From assembly GCF_004145845.1 (NCBI RefSeq), contig NZ_SELP01000001.1, positions 682,001 through 746,000 of the forward strand: a stretch of 64,000 nt of DNA, given 5' to 3'. A program made the position numbers and the translations under genes. This stretch comes from Loktanella sp. IMCC34160. Its GTDB lineage: Bacteria; Pseudomonadota; Alphaproteobacteria; Rhodobacterales; Rhodobacteraceae. Under the pieces are notes generated by a model. The model searched no databases and had not been told where the DNA came from. It saw nothing but the letters and a program-made list of their open reading frames with translations. Of the stretch, positions 42,921 through 52,502 are shown one piece after another. The first letter of the stretch is position 1, and each line of letters opens with the position of its first letter.

Positions 42921-45338
42921 CTATCCCCGCAGCCGTTCGCCCGCTGGATCGAACGGCGGTTCGGACAGGATCACCGCCTTGTGCGGATGCCCAAGGATGT
43001 AAACCTCGACCGCGTCACCCGGTTTCGCCACGCCTTCCTTGATCATCGCCAGCGCCAGCGACTTGTCCACGTGATAGCCATAGGCGCCGGAACTGACCTT
43101 GCCCGCCGGGGTCCCATCGGGCAGGAAGATCGGCTCGCCGCCGCTGGCGTCGGCGTTCTGGTTGGCCTCGACCGCCAGAATGCGCAGTTGTTCGCGCGGG
43201 GCGCGGTCCATCAGCGCGGCATAGGCGGGTTTGTTCAGGAACGCCTTGTCCATCTTCACCAGCCGCTCCAGCCCCAGTTCCTGCGGCCAGTATTCGGGGC
43301 TGTATTCGCGGCCCCACGACCCATAGCCCTTTTCGATCCGGAGCGAGGCAAGCGCCCGCCCGCCGACCGGCCCGCCGCCCAATTCGCGGGCGGCCTCGAC
43401 CAGCGCGGTATAAAGGGCCACCTGATCTTCCTGCGCGCAATGCAGCTCCCAGCCCAGATCGCCGGTAAAGGACACGCGCAGCGCCACCACCTCGACCCCG
43501 GCGACCGTGATCCGGGCCGACCGCATGAAGCGGAACGCCTCGTTCGACAGGTCGGCATTGGTCAGCCGCTGCAGCAGGTCGCGCGCCTTTGGCCCGGCCA
43601 CGTTATAGCCGCAGATCACGTCAGTCTTGTTTTCAAAACTCGTGCCGGCGGGCAGGGGGACCATGTCAAAGAACCGGCGGTGATAGCGCTCGGCAAGGCC
43701 CGAGCCGACCATCATGTAGTCGTCCTCGGCCAGCTTGGTGACAGTGAAATCGCCCGCCACGCCGCCGCGGACGCCGATCAGCGGCGCAAGGCAGGACCGG
43801 CCCACCTCGGTCGGGATCTTGTTGGCCAGAAGCTGGTCCAGCCAGTCATAGGCCCCCGGCCCCTTGATGAAGTAATTGGCAAAGTTCGAGATATCCAGAA
43901 CGCCGACGCTGTCGCGCAGCATCCGCACTTCGCGGCCCACCGGTTCCCACCAATTCTGGCGGGTAAAGCCGTTGGTTTCTTTAACACCCGGCTCATCGGC
44001 GAACCATAGCGGGTGTTCCCAGCCGCAGTTCAGGCCAAACACCGCGCCCATGCCCTTTTGCATCTCATAGGCGGGGCGCACGCGGGCCGGACGACCGGCG
44101 CTGCGTTCCTCGTTCGGGAAATGGATGCTGAACCGGTTGGCATATTGGTCCTGCACCCGCGCCTTGGTAAACTTCTTGTCGGCCCAGTGGCCGAACCGGG
44201 CAAGGTCCCAGCCGAACATATCAAGGCTCGACTCGCCCTGAATGATCCATTCGGCGGTCATCTGGCCAAGGCCGCCAGACTGCGAAAATCCGGGGATGAT
44301 CCCGTTACAGCAGAAATAGCCCTTCAGTTCCGGCACCGGGCCGAACAGGGCGCTGCTGTCCGGCGACCAGATCATCGGGCCGTTGATGACCCGCTTGATC
44401 CCGGCCTCGGCGGCGGCGGGGACACGGTCCATCGCCCGCATGACGTTGTCCATGATCCGGTCAAGATCGTCGGCGAACAGCTCGTGGCCGAACCCGCCGG
44501 GGGTTTCATCCTCGGCCCAGAACCGCATGTCCTTTTCGTAGGCGCCGATCAGCAGCCCGTTGCCTTCCTGACGCAGGTAGTATTCGCCATCCCGGTCCGC
44601 GACCGAGGGCAGGCGGCGGCCCGCATTGGCCACGCCTTCGATGGTTTCGGTCACGAAATACTGGTGCTCTGTCGGCATCAGCGGCAGTTCGATCCCCGCC
44701 AGACGGGCCACCTCGCGGCCCCAAAGACCGGCCGCGTTGATCACCCATTCCGTCTGGATGTTGCCCTTGGGCGTTTCCACGATCCAGCTGCCATCGGGCT
44801 GCTGCACAGTCGCGGTGACGGGGGTAAAGCGGTGAATCTCGGCCCCGCGCGCCCGCGCCCCTGCCGCATAGGCCATGGTCACGCCCGAGGGGTCAACGTT
44901 GCCGCCATCGGGTTCATACATGATGCAGCGGATACCGTCGAAGTTCACCAAGGGGTGCAGGCGTTCGGCCTCGTCCCGGCTGATCTTGTGGAAATTCATG
45001 CCGTAGTAACGGGCCTTGGCCTCTTGCAGCAGCAACTGATGTTCCCGCGCCTCGGTCTGCGCCAGATACAGCGACCCCGGCTGGAACACGCCACAGCCCT
45101 GACCGGTCTCTGCCTCCAGTTCCTTGTACAGGTTCATCGTGTAGTGCTGGATGCGGCTGATGTTGGTGTTGTCATGCAGGCCATGAATGTTGGCCGCCGC
45201 ATGCCAGGTCGAGCCGGAAGTCAGCTCGTCCCGCTCAAGCAGCACCACATCCGACCAGCCCAGCTTGGCCAGATGATACAGGATCGAACAGCCGACCAGC
45301 CCGCCGCCGATCACCACTGCCTGTGCATGGGTCTTCAT
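42921..45338 (-). CDS. GcvT-type FAD-dependent oxidoreductase (dimethylglycine dehydrogenase-like)
   Basis: The 805-residue protein starts at ATG 45338 after AAAGGAA. It opens with AVVIGGGLVGCSILYHLAKLG and has the flavin-site motif TSGSTWHAAANIHGLHDNTN. VINAAGLWGREVARLAG closes the FAD half. The second half is GcvT-like (LDISNFANYFIKGPGAYDWLDQL; FTGDLGWELHC; ASLRIEKGYGSWG), binding folate to catch the released one-carbon unit. The most likely substrates are dimethylglycine-like N-methyl compounds. It is co-transcribed with the class V aminotransferase upstream (23-base gap). The truncated gene at 1-567 belongs to the same family. Confidence 0.88.
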   Translation of the reverse strand: MKTHAQAVVIGGGLVGCSILYHLAKLGWSDVVLLERDELTSGSTWHAAANIHGLHDNTNISRIQHYTMNLYKELEAETGQGCGVFQPGSLYLAQTEAREHQLLLQEAKARYYGMNFHKISRDEAERLHPLVNFDGIRCIMYEPDGGNVDPSGVTMAYAAGARARGAEIHRFTPVTATVQQPDGSWIVETPKGNIQTEWVINAAGLWGREVARLAGIELPLMPTEHQYFVTETIEGVANAGRRLPSVADRDGEYYLRQEGNGLLIGAYEKDMRFWAEDETPGGFGHELFADDLDRIMDNVMRAMDRVPAAAEAGIKRVINGPMIWSPDSSALFGPVPELKGYFCCNGIIPGFSQSGGLGQMTAEWIIQGESSLDMFGWDLARFGHWADKKFTKARVQDQYANRFSIHFPNEERSAGRPARVRPAYEMQKGMGAVFGLNCGWEHPLWFADEPGVKETNGFTRQNWWEPVGREVRMLRDSVGVLDISNFANYFIKGPGAYDWLDQLLANKIPTEVGRSCLAPLIGVRGGVAGDFTVTKLAEDDYMMVGSGLAERYHRRFFDMVPLPAGTSFENKTDVICGYNVAGPKARDLLQRLTNADLSNEAFRFMRSARITVAGVEVVALRVSFTGDLGWELHCAQEDQVALYTALVEAARELGGGPVGGRALASLRIEKGYGSWGREYSPEYWPQELGLERLVKMDKAFLNKPAYAALMDRAPREQLRILAVEANQNADASGGEPIFLPDGTPAGKVSSGAYGYHVDKSLALAMIKEGVAKPGDAVEVYILGHPHKAVILSEPPFDPAGERLRG

Positions 45339-45361
45339 CTTATGTTCCTTTTCAGGGTTGC

Positions 45362-46612
45362 TCAGGAGGTAATCTCGGCCATGACCGCCAGCAGGCGGGC
45401 GACCTCTCCCTCGGTGTTGTAATGGCACAGCGATATCCGCACGCAGTCGGCCCGGCCGAGCGGCGCAAGGATATTGCCGGAATAATGGTCCGCCTTGCGG
45501 ATGTGGCAGCGGATGCCCGCCGCGTTCAGCCGCTCGACAATCTCGGCCGAGGCGACGGTGTCGGACCAGACCGAGACCAGCCCCTCGCGCCCCGGGTTGT
45601 CGACACCGCCGACGATATTCAGCCCCGGCAATTCGGCCAGCCCCTTCAGGTTGCCGGTGCCGTGCAGCATCGCCTCGGTCAGATCGTGTTCATGGGCGTG
45701 GATGGCGCGGCCCGCGGCCTCGATCCGTTTGCGGCGGTCGGTCTCGTTCGACACCTCGCCGCCCAGCCAGTCCAGATAGTCCACCACGTCCGACAGGGTG
45801 GCATAGGCTCCCGTGTCGCGGGTGCCGAATTCCCAGTTCAGGGCGGGGCCACCGTCAAGGCATTCATGGGGCAGGGCGGCCAGACGGTCCGATACCCAGC
45901 CCACGCCATAGCCATGCCGCGAAAACATCTTGTAGGGAGAGATCGCATAGCCGTCGATGCCATAGGACGCGATGTCGATCCGCCCGTGGGCGGCGTGCTG
46001 GATGCCATCGACGATGATGAAGCAGTCAGGCGATTTTTCGCGGATCGCGGCGGCGATTGCGGCCACGTCCACCCCCATCCCGGTCACCGGCGAGGTATGC
46101 AGGATCGTGGCAACGCGGATGTCCGCGGTGATTTCCGGCAGGTAGTCCGCGGCGGTCACCACGCCCGTGGCATCGTCATGGGGCACCAGCACATGGGCCC
46201 GGCCCGACCGGTCCGCCCAATGGTGCGCCGCGCTGCGCGATGCGGGGTGTTCCAGCGTGGACCCAAGCACGCGGCCACCCGGCGCGGCCCCCATGCAGGC
46301 GGTGCGGATCATCCGAAACAGCATCTCGGTCCCGCTTTCACCGACCACGATCTGCCCGCCCGGCGCATTCAGCAGGAGGGCCATGTCGGCGCGGGCCTTG
46401 GCGATGATCTCGACCAGCGCCCGGCTGGCCACGTTGTCGCGGCCCTGATTGTCGGGGATCGCCGCGAACTTGGCCGAAGTGTCGACAACGGATTTCAGGG
46501 TCAGTGCCCCGCCCGCGTTTTCGAAGAAGATACGCTCGCCCGCGAAGGGGCAGCTGTCGACATGGGCGAAACGGTCGCGCACGGCCGCAAGAAGTTCGGG
46601 GGATTTCAACAT
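45362..46612 (-). CDS. Class V aminotransferase (PLP enzyme)
   Basis: The 416-residue protein starts at ATG 46612; GTG 46618 is an alternative. The PLP lysine is K228 in AISPYKMFSRHGYGVGWVS, with VDGIQHAAHG (D202, H206) as cofactor contacts and FFENAGGALTL near the start. It resembles cysteine-desulfurase and kynureninase relatives. The Cys-bearing loop of SufS/IscS is not in its usual setting, so sulfur mobilisation is doubtful. It precedes the FAD oxidase, and both diverge from an MFS transporter. I infer a step in catabolism of a small amino compound. Confidence 0.78.
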   Translation of the reverse strand: MLKSPELLAAVRDRFAHVDSCPFAGERIFFENAGGALTLKSVVDTSAKFAAIPDNQGRDNVASRALVEIIAKARADMALLLNAPGGQIVVGESGTEMLFRMIRTACMGAAPGGRVLGSTLEHPASRSAAHHWADRSGRAHVLVPHDDATGVVTAADYLPEITADIRVATILHTSPVTGMGVDVAAIAAAIREKSPDCFIIVDGIQHAAHGRIDIASYGIDGYAISPYKMFSRHGYGVGWVSDRLAALPHECLDGGPALNWEFGTRDTGAYATLSDVVDYLDWLGGEVSNETDRRKRIEAAGRAIHAHEHDLTEAMLHGTGNLKGLAELPGLNIVGGVDNPGREGLVSVWSDTVASAEIVERLNAAGIRCHIRKADHYSGNILAPLGRADCVRISLCHYNTEGEVARLLAVMAEITS

Positions 46613-46892
46613 GGGCACATTCCGGAATTTCAGGTGAAAGGACTATGGTGCACGGGGGCAGGCGTCACTCAAATATTTTCCTACCTCAGGGGGCGGAATT
46701 TTTGCGTCAGCCTTGCCGGGGCGGCGAAACCGGCACAGGATTAGGGCAGGCGTCGCCATCATGTTTACAATGACCCGCGACTCGGTCAGGCAGACCGGAC
46801 GGTCGGTCCGGGCGCGAAATGTCGCTTTCGGCGGGTCCGTCGGGCCGGGATTGGCCCACTGAGGGCGCAGGCAGCTAGGAAAGAGACGCGAA

Positions 46893-48161
46893 ATGATTCA
46901 GGTATTTACAGGGTCTTGGGCGCTCTTCCTTGGCATGTTCATGCTGATGATCGGAAACGGGCTTCAGGGCACGCTTCTGGGGGTGCGCGGCGAATACGAA
47001 GGGTTCTCGACCCTGTCGATGTCGCTGATCATGTCCGCCTATTTCGGCGGGTTCCTCCTGTCGTCGCGGATGGCGCCCCAGATGATCCGCCGGGTCGGGC
47101 ACGTGCGGGTCTTCGCCGCGCTCGGCTCCACCATCTCCGCCGTGCTGATCCTTTACCCGGCCCTGACCGAACCCTGGGCCTGGATCATCGGGCGGGCGGT
47201 GATCGGCTTCTGTTTCTGCGGGGTCTATGTGACGGCGGAAAGCTGGCTGAACAACGCCGCGACGAATGAAAACCGGGGCAAGGCCCTGTCACTTTACATG
47301 ATCGTGCAGATGGCCGGTATCGTGGCCGCGCAATACATTGTGACGCTTGGGGATATCAACGGGTTCATCCTGTTCATCGTCCCCTCGGTCCTTGTGTCGC
47401 TGGCCTTTGCGCCGATCCTTCTGTCGATCAAGCCGACCCCGGCCTTTGACACGACCAAGCGGATGTCACTGAAAGACCTGATCGCAGCCTCGCCGCTGGC
47501 CTGCGTGGGGATGTTCCTTCTGGGTGGGGTCTATGCGGCGCAGTTCGGGATGTCGGCGGTCTACGGGTCGCGGGCCGGGCTGACGATCGGGCAGATATCG
47601 CTCATGGTGTCGGTGATCTATGTCGCCGCGCTGGTGCTGCAATATCCCATCGGCTGGCTGTCCGACCGGATGGACCGGCGGCTTCTGATCCTCGGGCTTG
47701 CCGCGGTGGGCGGGCTGGGCGGGGCCGTGGCGATCTTCTTCGACAGCTACCTCATCATCCTGTTCAGCGCCGCCGTCATGGGGGGCACGTCAAACCCGCT
47801 CTATGCGCTGCTGATCGCCTACGCCAACGACTACCTCGAACACGAAGACATGGCCGCGGCCTCTGGCGGGTTACTATTTATCAACGGGGTGGGTGCTATT
47901 GCTGGTCCGTTGATCGTGGGTTGGGCCATGGATCAGGTCGGCCCGGAAGGGTTTTGGATCTATGTCGCCGTGCTGATGTGCGGGCTGGCGATCTATGCCG
48001 CCTGGCGGATGACCCGTCGCCCGACCGTGACCGCGGTGTCGGACATGGTGTCCTACGCTCCGATCAGCGCTTCGGCGACCCCGGTCGCCGCCGAACTCGC
48101 CCAGGAGGTCTATATCGAGACCGACCTGGAAGATCAGGCAACACAGAACGCGGGGGCATAA
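46893..48161 (+). CDS. MFS transporter (YcaD/UMF2-like)
   Basis: The 422-residue protein has about 12 membrane helices. Conserved spots are LMSAYFGGFLLSSR after helix 2, IIGRAVIGFCFCGVYVTAESWLNN (helix 4-5) and IGWLSDRMDRRLL in the loop between helices 8 and 9. The C-terminal tail is long and acidic. AGGAAAGAG precedes the ATG. The substrate is unknown. It is divergent from the class V aminotransferase (280-base gap), so the three may form one uptake and degradation locus. Confidence 0.85.
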   Translation: MIQVFTGSWALFLGMFMLMIGNGLQGTLLGVRGEYEGFSTLSMSLIMSAYFGGFLLSSRMAPQMIRRVGHVRVFAALGSTISAVLILYPALTEPWAWIIGRAVIGFCFCGVYVTAESWLNNAATNENRGKALSLYMIVQMAGIVAAQYIVTLGDINGFILFIVPSVLVSLAFAPILLSIKPTPAFDTTKRMSLKDLIAASPLACVGMFLLGGVYAAQFGMSAVYGSRAGLTIGQISLMVSVIYVAALVLQYPIGWLSDRMDRRLLILGLAAVGGLGGAVAIFFDSYLIILFSAAVMGGTSNPLYALLIAYANDYLEHEDMAAASGGLLFINGVGAIAGPLIVGWAMDQVGPEGFWIYVAVLMCGLAIYAAWRMTRRPTVTAVSDMVSYAPISASATPVAAELAQEVYIETDLEDQATQNAGA

Positions 48162-48226
48162 ATCCTTGCGTCAGAACCGTTGGTGTGTTGGAATTTCTCC
48201 AATAACACCGGGCAAGGAGAAGAGCA

Positions 48227-48814
48227 GTGGTCACCCCGGAAGATATCCTGCGCTATTGGCTGGACGATGTCGGGCCACGGGGCTGGTATGGCGGCGGCGC
48301 GGATCTGGACACCGAAATCCGCGAGAAATTTCAGGAAACATGGCTGGAAGCGATGGAAGGGGCCTGCGGGCTCTGGCTGACATATCCCGCCGGAACGCTG
48401 GCCTATATCATCCTGACCGACCAGTTCCCCCGCAACATGTTCCGCGATCAGGGACGGGCCTTCGCCTCTGACAAATCGGCGCGGGCGGCCTCGAAAATCG
48501 CGATCACGCGGGATTGGGACCTGAAAATCAAGGAACCGGCCCGGTCTTTTTTCTACCTGCCGCTGGTGCATTCGGAAAATCTGATTGATCAGGACCGCGC
48601 GGTGCGGCTGATCTGCACCCGGATGCCCGACACGGGCGACGGCAACCTTTTGCACGCCAAGGCCCACCGCGAGGTGATCCGCCAGTTCGGCCGCTTCCCC
48701 AACCGCAACGCGGCGCTGGGCCGGCCGTCGACCGCGCCGGAACAGGCCTATCTTGATGCTGGCGGCTACATGACGACCGTGCAGATGATCGAAGCGCGCG
48801 AAACGGCGGCCTGA
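48227..48814 (+). CDS. DUF924 protein
   Basis: The 195-residue protein uses GTG 48227 after GGAGAAGAG. It has ILRYWLDDVGPRGWYGGGADLDTEIREKF, the LTDQFPRNMFRDQGRAFASD signature and ARSFFYLPLVHSENLIDQ, then QFGRFPNRNAALGRPSTAPE. These match DUF924, a TPR-like helical family of unknown role. It follows the MFS gene by 65 bases. Confidence 0.88.
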   Translation: MVTPEDILRYWLDDVGPRGWYGGGADLDTEIREKFQETWLEAMEGACGLWLTYPAGTLAYIILTDQFPRNMFRDQGRAFASDKSARAASKIAITRDWDLKIKEPARSFFYLPLVHSENLIDQDRAVRLICTRMPDTGDGNLLHAKAHREVIRQFGRFPNRNAALGRPSTAPEQAYLDAGGYMTTVQMIEARETAA

Positions 48815-48926
48815 AGCCTGTCAAATTGTTGCTAGCTTCCGGGCCGGATGACCGCCCGTATTAACCGGTCGACAAGGGTTCTCTCGCAGGATTGGCCAAA
48901 GTGCCAGTCGGAGTGGAGCCGTTTTT

Positions 48927-50468
48927 GTGAAACATGAAAAGATCGCGCAGCCCGGTAAATCGGTCGCCAGCTGGTCGGACGAGCCTGTCGACGCGCCCAG
49001 TGACATTCACGACCTCGCGACCGAGATCATGAACATCATGGAACAGGGCATCCTTGTCTGGTCCAAGGATGGCATCTGCGAGTTGCACAACACCCGTATC
49101 TTCGACGTGCTGGAACTGTCCGGCGGCGACCTTCAGATCGGCGCCGAACGCGAAGAATTCCGCGACCGTGCCCTTGCCCGTGGCGAGATGAGCGAGGAAG
49201 ACCGCCGGATGTCACAGGCGCAGATCCGGGCGCATCAACCCTATTCCTTCGACAGGCACCTTCCTTCGGGGCGGGTCGTCCTGACCAGCGGACGGCCCGC
49301 GCGGGGCGGCGGCTATGTCGTCACCTTCACCGACGTGACCGAGGCACGCCGCGCCGCCCGCGAAATCGCCAAGGCCAAGCAGGACGCCGAAGATGCCGAA
49401 TTGCGCGCGCGCGAGGTTCTTGCCTCGGAACGGGCCCGCCAGAACGAAGCGCGGATGCTGGGGCAGCTGGATGAATGGCTGCAATCCTGCAAATCCCTGA
49501 ACGAACTTTACATGATCGTGTCGCGGTTCATGGAACGGCTGCTGCCCGGGTCCAAGGGCGAGTTGTACATTTATTCAAACAGCCGCGACGCGCTGGACGG
49601 GGTCTGCAACTGGAACACCATCGACCTGCACCAATCCATCGCCGCCGACAGCTGCTGGGCGCTGCGCCGGGGCCGGGCCTATGAATATGAATCGGACGGG
49701 CTGTGTTTCGTCTGCGACCACGTCGAGGCGCACAACCACGGCGTCGACACCAACGAATATATCTGCGTCCCGATCGTCGCACATGGCGACACAGTGGGGC
49801 TAATGCACATGCGGTTCGATCATGCCTCGGACGGGGCGGCTCATGTGCGCGACAGCGCGCAATTCGCGGTGCGGTGTGGCGAACATATCTCGATGGCCAT
49901 CGCCAACGTCAAACTGCGCGACGAACTGCACGACCAGTCGATCCGCGATCCGCTGACGGGCCTCTATAACCGGCGCTACTTCATGGATGCGATCCGGCGC
50001 GAGATTTCCATGTCCGACCGGCGCGGGCGGACCTTTGGCCTGATTTCCTTTGATGCCGACAAGTTCAAGAACTTCAACGACAACCACGGGCATGACGCGG
50101 GCGACATGGTGTTGCGGGCCATCGGCACGCGGCTGCAAGAGGTGATGAACAACGGCGAAACCGCCTGCCGCTTCGGGGGCGAGGAATTCGCGGTACTGGT
50201 GCCCGAGGCGAGCCTTGAAAAGACGGTGGACCTTGCCGAAACGCTGCGCGACGCCATCGCCGCAACGCAGGTGCGCTATCTCGACGGGCCGCTGCCGCGC
50301 GTGACGATTTCTGCCGGGGTGTCGTCCTATCCCAATTGCGGGAATACGCCGCAGGCGCTTCTCAAACGTGCGGACGAGGCGCTCTATCGGGCCAAGGAGG
50401 ACGGGCGCAACTGCGTGCGCACCGCCAGCGCCAAGAAGGCGGGCCGCGCCAAGGCCGAAAAGACCTGA
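48927..50468 (+). CDS. Diguanylate cyclase with PAS-like and GAF domains
   Basis: The 513-residue protein starts at GTG 48927 after GGAGTGGAG. A PAS-like domain covers about 25-140, a coiled coil 140-180, a GAF domain about 185-330 and GGDEF about 340-495. The active site is GGEEF at 417-421, with DADKFKNFNDNHGHDAGD. The I-site position reads NNGE (408-411), not RxxD, so product inhibition is probably absent. The GAF domain has a Cys/His cluster (C227, C243, C260, C263, H265, C280), hinting at redox, metal or heme sensing. It is cytoplasmic and makes cyclic di-GMP. Confidence 0.9.
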   Translation: MKHEKIAQPGKSVASWSDEPVDAPSDIHDLATEIMNIMEQGILVWSKDGICELHNTRIFDVLELSGGDLQIGAEREEFRDRALARGEMSEEDRRMSQAQIRAHQPYSFDRHLPSGRVVLTSGRPARGGGYVVTFTDVTEARRAAREIAKAKQDAEDAELRAREVLASERARQNEARMLGQLDEWLQSCKSLNELYMIVSRFMERLLPGSKGELYIYSNSRDALDGVCNWNTIDLHQSIAADSCWALRRGRAYEYESDGLCFVCDHVEAHNHGVDTNEYICVPIVAHGDTVGLMHMRFDHASDGAAHVRDSAQFAVRCGEHISMAIANVKLRDELHDQSIRDPLTGLYNRRYFMDAIRREISMSDRRGRTFGLISFDADKFKNFNDNHGHDAGDMVLRAIGTRLQEVMNNGETACRFGGEEFAVLVPEASLEKTVDLAETLRDAIAATQVRYLDGPLPRVTISAGVSSYPNCGNTPQALLKRADEALYRAKEDGRNCVRTASAKKAGRAKAEKT

Positions 50469-50470
50469 CA

Positions 50471-50499
50471 AAACGGGCCGGCCCCATGGGGACCGGCCC
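50471..50499 (-). terminator. Terminator for the FbpA-like gene
   Basis: GGGCCGG (50475-50481) pairs with CCGGCCC (50493-50499), with a further CCCC/GGGG inner stem. Read leftward, it is followed by TTTT (50470-50473), so it fits the end of the leftward FbpA gene. It also lies just past the diguanylate cyclase stop. Confidence 0.75.
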
Positions 50500-50524
50500 G
50501 GCAGTCATGACTTACCTTCGGAGC

Positions 50525-51529
50525 TTAGCCGTCGAAGTTCACTTCTTCCATGATCCGCAGCGCGGCGGGGCGGTTGCCAGCCACATCCGACAGGTTCACG
50601 TCATCGGCGACAAAGCTGCCCCAGCTGGCCACAAGGTCCGACACCTCGGCCCCCGGCACGACGGGGTATTCGTTGTTCAGCTGGGCATAGATCGCCTGCG
50701 CCTTGGGCGAGACAAGGAATTCCATCAGCTGCAGCGCCTCGTCCCGGTTCGGCGCGGCCTCGGTCATCGCAACGCCCGACACGTTCACATGGGTGCCGCC
50801 GTCTTCGAAGGTCGGGAAGATGATCCGGACGCTGTCGGCCCAGGCCTTCTGCTCTTCGTCGCCCAGCATCAGGCCCATGTAATAGGTATTGCCAAGGCTG
50901 ATGTCGCATTCGCCCGCCCAGATCGCCTTGACCTGTGCGCGGTCGTTGCCTTCGGGCTTGCGGGCCAGGTTTTCGCGGACACCGGCGGCCCAGTCGCGGG
51001 CGCCGTCCTCGCCGTGGTGGGCGATCATCGCCGACATCAGGGCAAGGTTGTAATCATGCAGGCCGGAGCGGGTGCAGATGCGGCCCTCCCAGGCGTCGCT
51101 GGCCAGATCCTCATAGGTGGTCACCTCGCCATCGGCCACGCGGTCGCGGCTGGCATAGACGATCCGGGCGCGGGTGGTCAGGCCGAACCACAGGTTGTCG
51201 GGGCTGCGCAGGTCCGCCGGGATGGCCGAGGTCAGCGCCTCGGAGGTGACCGGCTGGACCACGCCCGCATCGACGATCTGCTGCAGGTTGGCGATATCAA
51301 CGGTCATCACCAGATCGGCGGGCGACCGGCGGCCTTCGGCCTTCAGCCGCTCCACGATGCCTTCGGAGACAAAGGCGAGGTTCACCGCGATCCCGGTTTC
51401 CTCGGTAAAGGCGTCCATCACCGGCTGGATCAGCTCGGGTTGACGGGTGGTATAGATGTTCACATCGGCCAGCGCGGGCAGGGCGGTTGCAGTGGCCAGA
51501 AGGCTTGCCAGAAGGGTACGAGTTTTCAT
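50525..51529 (-). CDS. Fe(3+) ABC transporter substrate-binding protein (FbpA-like)
   Basis: The 334-residue protein has a Sec signal peptide (MKTRTLLASLLATATALPALA, cleavage near 21), then ADVNIYTTRQPELIQPV. The iron-binding tyrosine pair is Y216/Y217 in SLGNTYYMGLML, as in FbpA/FutA proteins. It captures ferric iron in the periplasm for an ABC permease that is not in this window. ATG 51529 has GGAG before it. A promoter with a palindrome over its -35 region is upstream, suggesting iron-linked control. Confidence 0.88.
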   Translation of the reverse strand: MKTRTLLASLLATATALPALADVNIYTTRQPELIQPVMDAFTEETGIAVNLAFVSEGIVERLKAEGRRSPADLVMTVDIANLQQIVDAGVVQPVTSEALTSAIPADLRSPDNLWFGLTTRARIVYASRDRVADGEVTTYEDLASDAWEGRICTRSGLHDYNLALMSAMIAHHGEDGARDWAAGVRENLARKPEGNDRAQVKAIWAGECDISLGNTYYMGLMLGDEEQKAWADSVRIIFPTFEDGGTHVNVSGVAMTEAAPNRDEALQLMEFLVSPKAQAIYAQLNNEYPVVPGAEVSDLVASWGSFVADDVNLSDVAGNRPAALRIMEEVNFDG

Positions 51530-51556
51530 CTCGGGCTCCGTTGTTTCGATGGCTCC

Positions 51557-51591
51557 GATAAACCCGAGTCTTTTGGTCAGGTCAATACCTG
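51557..51591 (-). promoter_or_regulatory. Sigma-70-like promoter with palindrome for the FbpA-like gene
   Basis: On the minus strand, -35 TTGACC (51580-51585) and -10 TTTATC (51557-51562) are 17 bases apart. CAGGT/ACCTG arms (51578-51591, 4-base gap) overlap the -35. A repressor bound there would block the promoter, and an iron-sensing Fur/Irr/RirA-type protein is a reasonable but unproven candidate. Confidence 0.5.
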
Positions 51592-51597
51592 AATTTT

Positions 51598-52440
51598 TTA
51601 CTCGGAATAATTTCGCCCAGCTTTCTCGGCCTGTTTGATCCGGGTCCAAAGGTCGTCCATCTCGGCCAGATCACTCTCGGCCGGGGTCTTGCCTCGGGTC
51701 GCAAGAATGTCCTCTATCTTGTTGAACCGGCGCGTGAATTTGGCGTTGGCCGCGCGCAGAGCGACCTCGGGGTCGACCTTCAGGTGCCGGGCAAGATTGG
51801 CCATGACGAACAAAAGGTCTCCCATCTCCTCCTCAATCTCGGCCTGGGTCAATTCGTCCCGCGCCTCGACGAGTTCGCGCGATTCTTCGACGATCTTGTC
51901 GATCACCTCGTCGGTCGAGGGCCAGTCGAACCCGACCCGCGCCGCCCGCTTTTGCAGCTTTACCGCCCGCATCAGCGCCGGCAGGCCGAGCGCCACGCCG
52001 TCCAGCACCCGCACCTCGGCCTTGGCGGCGCGTTCGGCGGCTTTGATCTTTTCCCAATCGGCGGTTTGCTGGTCCGCGCTCTTGTCGCGGGTCTCGTCGC
52101 CAAAGACATGCGGATGACGGGCGACCATCTTGTCGGCCATGCCCTGCGCCACCTCGTGAAAGGTGAACAGCCCGGCCTCCTCGGCCATCTGGGCATGGAA
52201 CACCGATTGGAACAGCAGGTCGCCCAATTCGCCCTTCAACTCGTCCCAGGCCTGCCGGTCGATCGCATCGGCGACCTCATAAGCCTCCTCGATCGTATAG
52301 GGGGCGATGGTGGCGAAATCCTGTTCGATGTCCCAGGGGCAGCCGCTGTCTCGGTCGCGCAGCCGCCGCATGATCTCGACCAGCCGGTCGATCCCGCCGT
52401 CTGGGTCATGAACGATGGCGTCCGATGTCTTTTGATCCAT
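51598..52440 (-). CDS. mazG: Nucleoside triphosphate pyrophosphohydrolase MazG
   Basis: The 280-residue protein starts at ATG 52440 with AAAGGACGG ahead. Its two MazG domains show TIEEAYEVADAI/GELGDLLFQSVFHA in the first and KIVEESRELVEARD/EEMGDLLFVMANLARH in the second, the ExxE-ExxD magnesium sites. It cleaves NTPs to NMP and pyrophosphate, cleaning the pool or limiting (p)ppGpp effects. It is leftward, upstream of the FbpA-like gene, with separate control. Confidence 0.93.
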   Translation of the reverse strand: MDQKTSDAIVHDPDGGIDRLVEIMRRLRDRDSGCPWDIEQDFATIAPYTIEEAYEVADAIDRQAWDELKGELGDLLFQSVFHAQMAEEAGLFTFHEVAQGMADKMVARHPHVFGDETRDKSADQQTADWEKIKAAERAAKAEVRVLDGVALGLPALMRAVKLQKRAARVGFDWPSTDEVIDKIVEESRELVEARDELTQAEIEEEMGDLLFVMANLARHLKVDPEVALRAANAKFTRRFNKIEDILATRGKTPAESDLAEMDDLWTRIKQAEKAGRNYSE

Positions 52441-52502
52441 TGTGCAATCCGTCCTTTCCGGGTCAGATGGCAGGGTATTGTCCCCGCTGGAAGAGTCCAC
52501 CC

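Noticed and set aside
45362-46612. Cysteine desulfurase (SufS/IscS)
   Set aside because: The PLP lysine is there but the Cys-bearing loop is not in the expected setting, and no suf genes are near.
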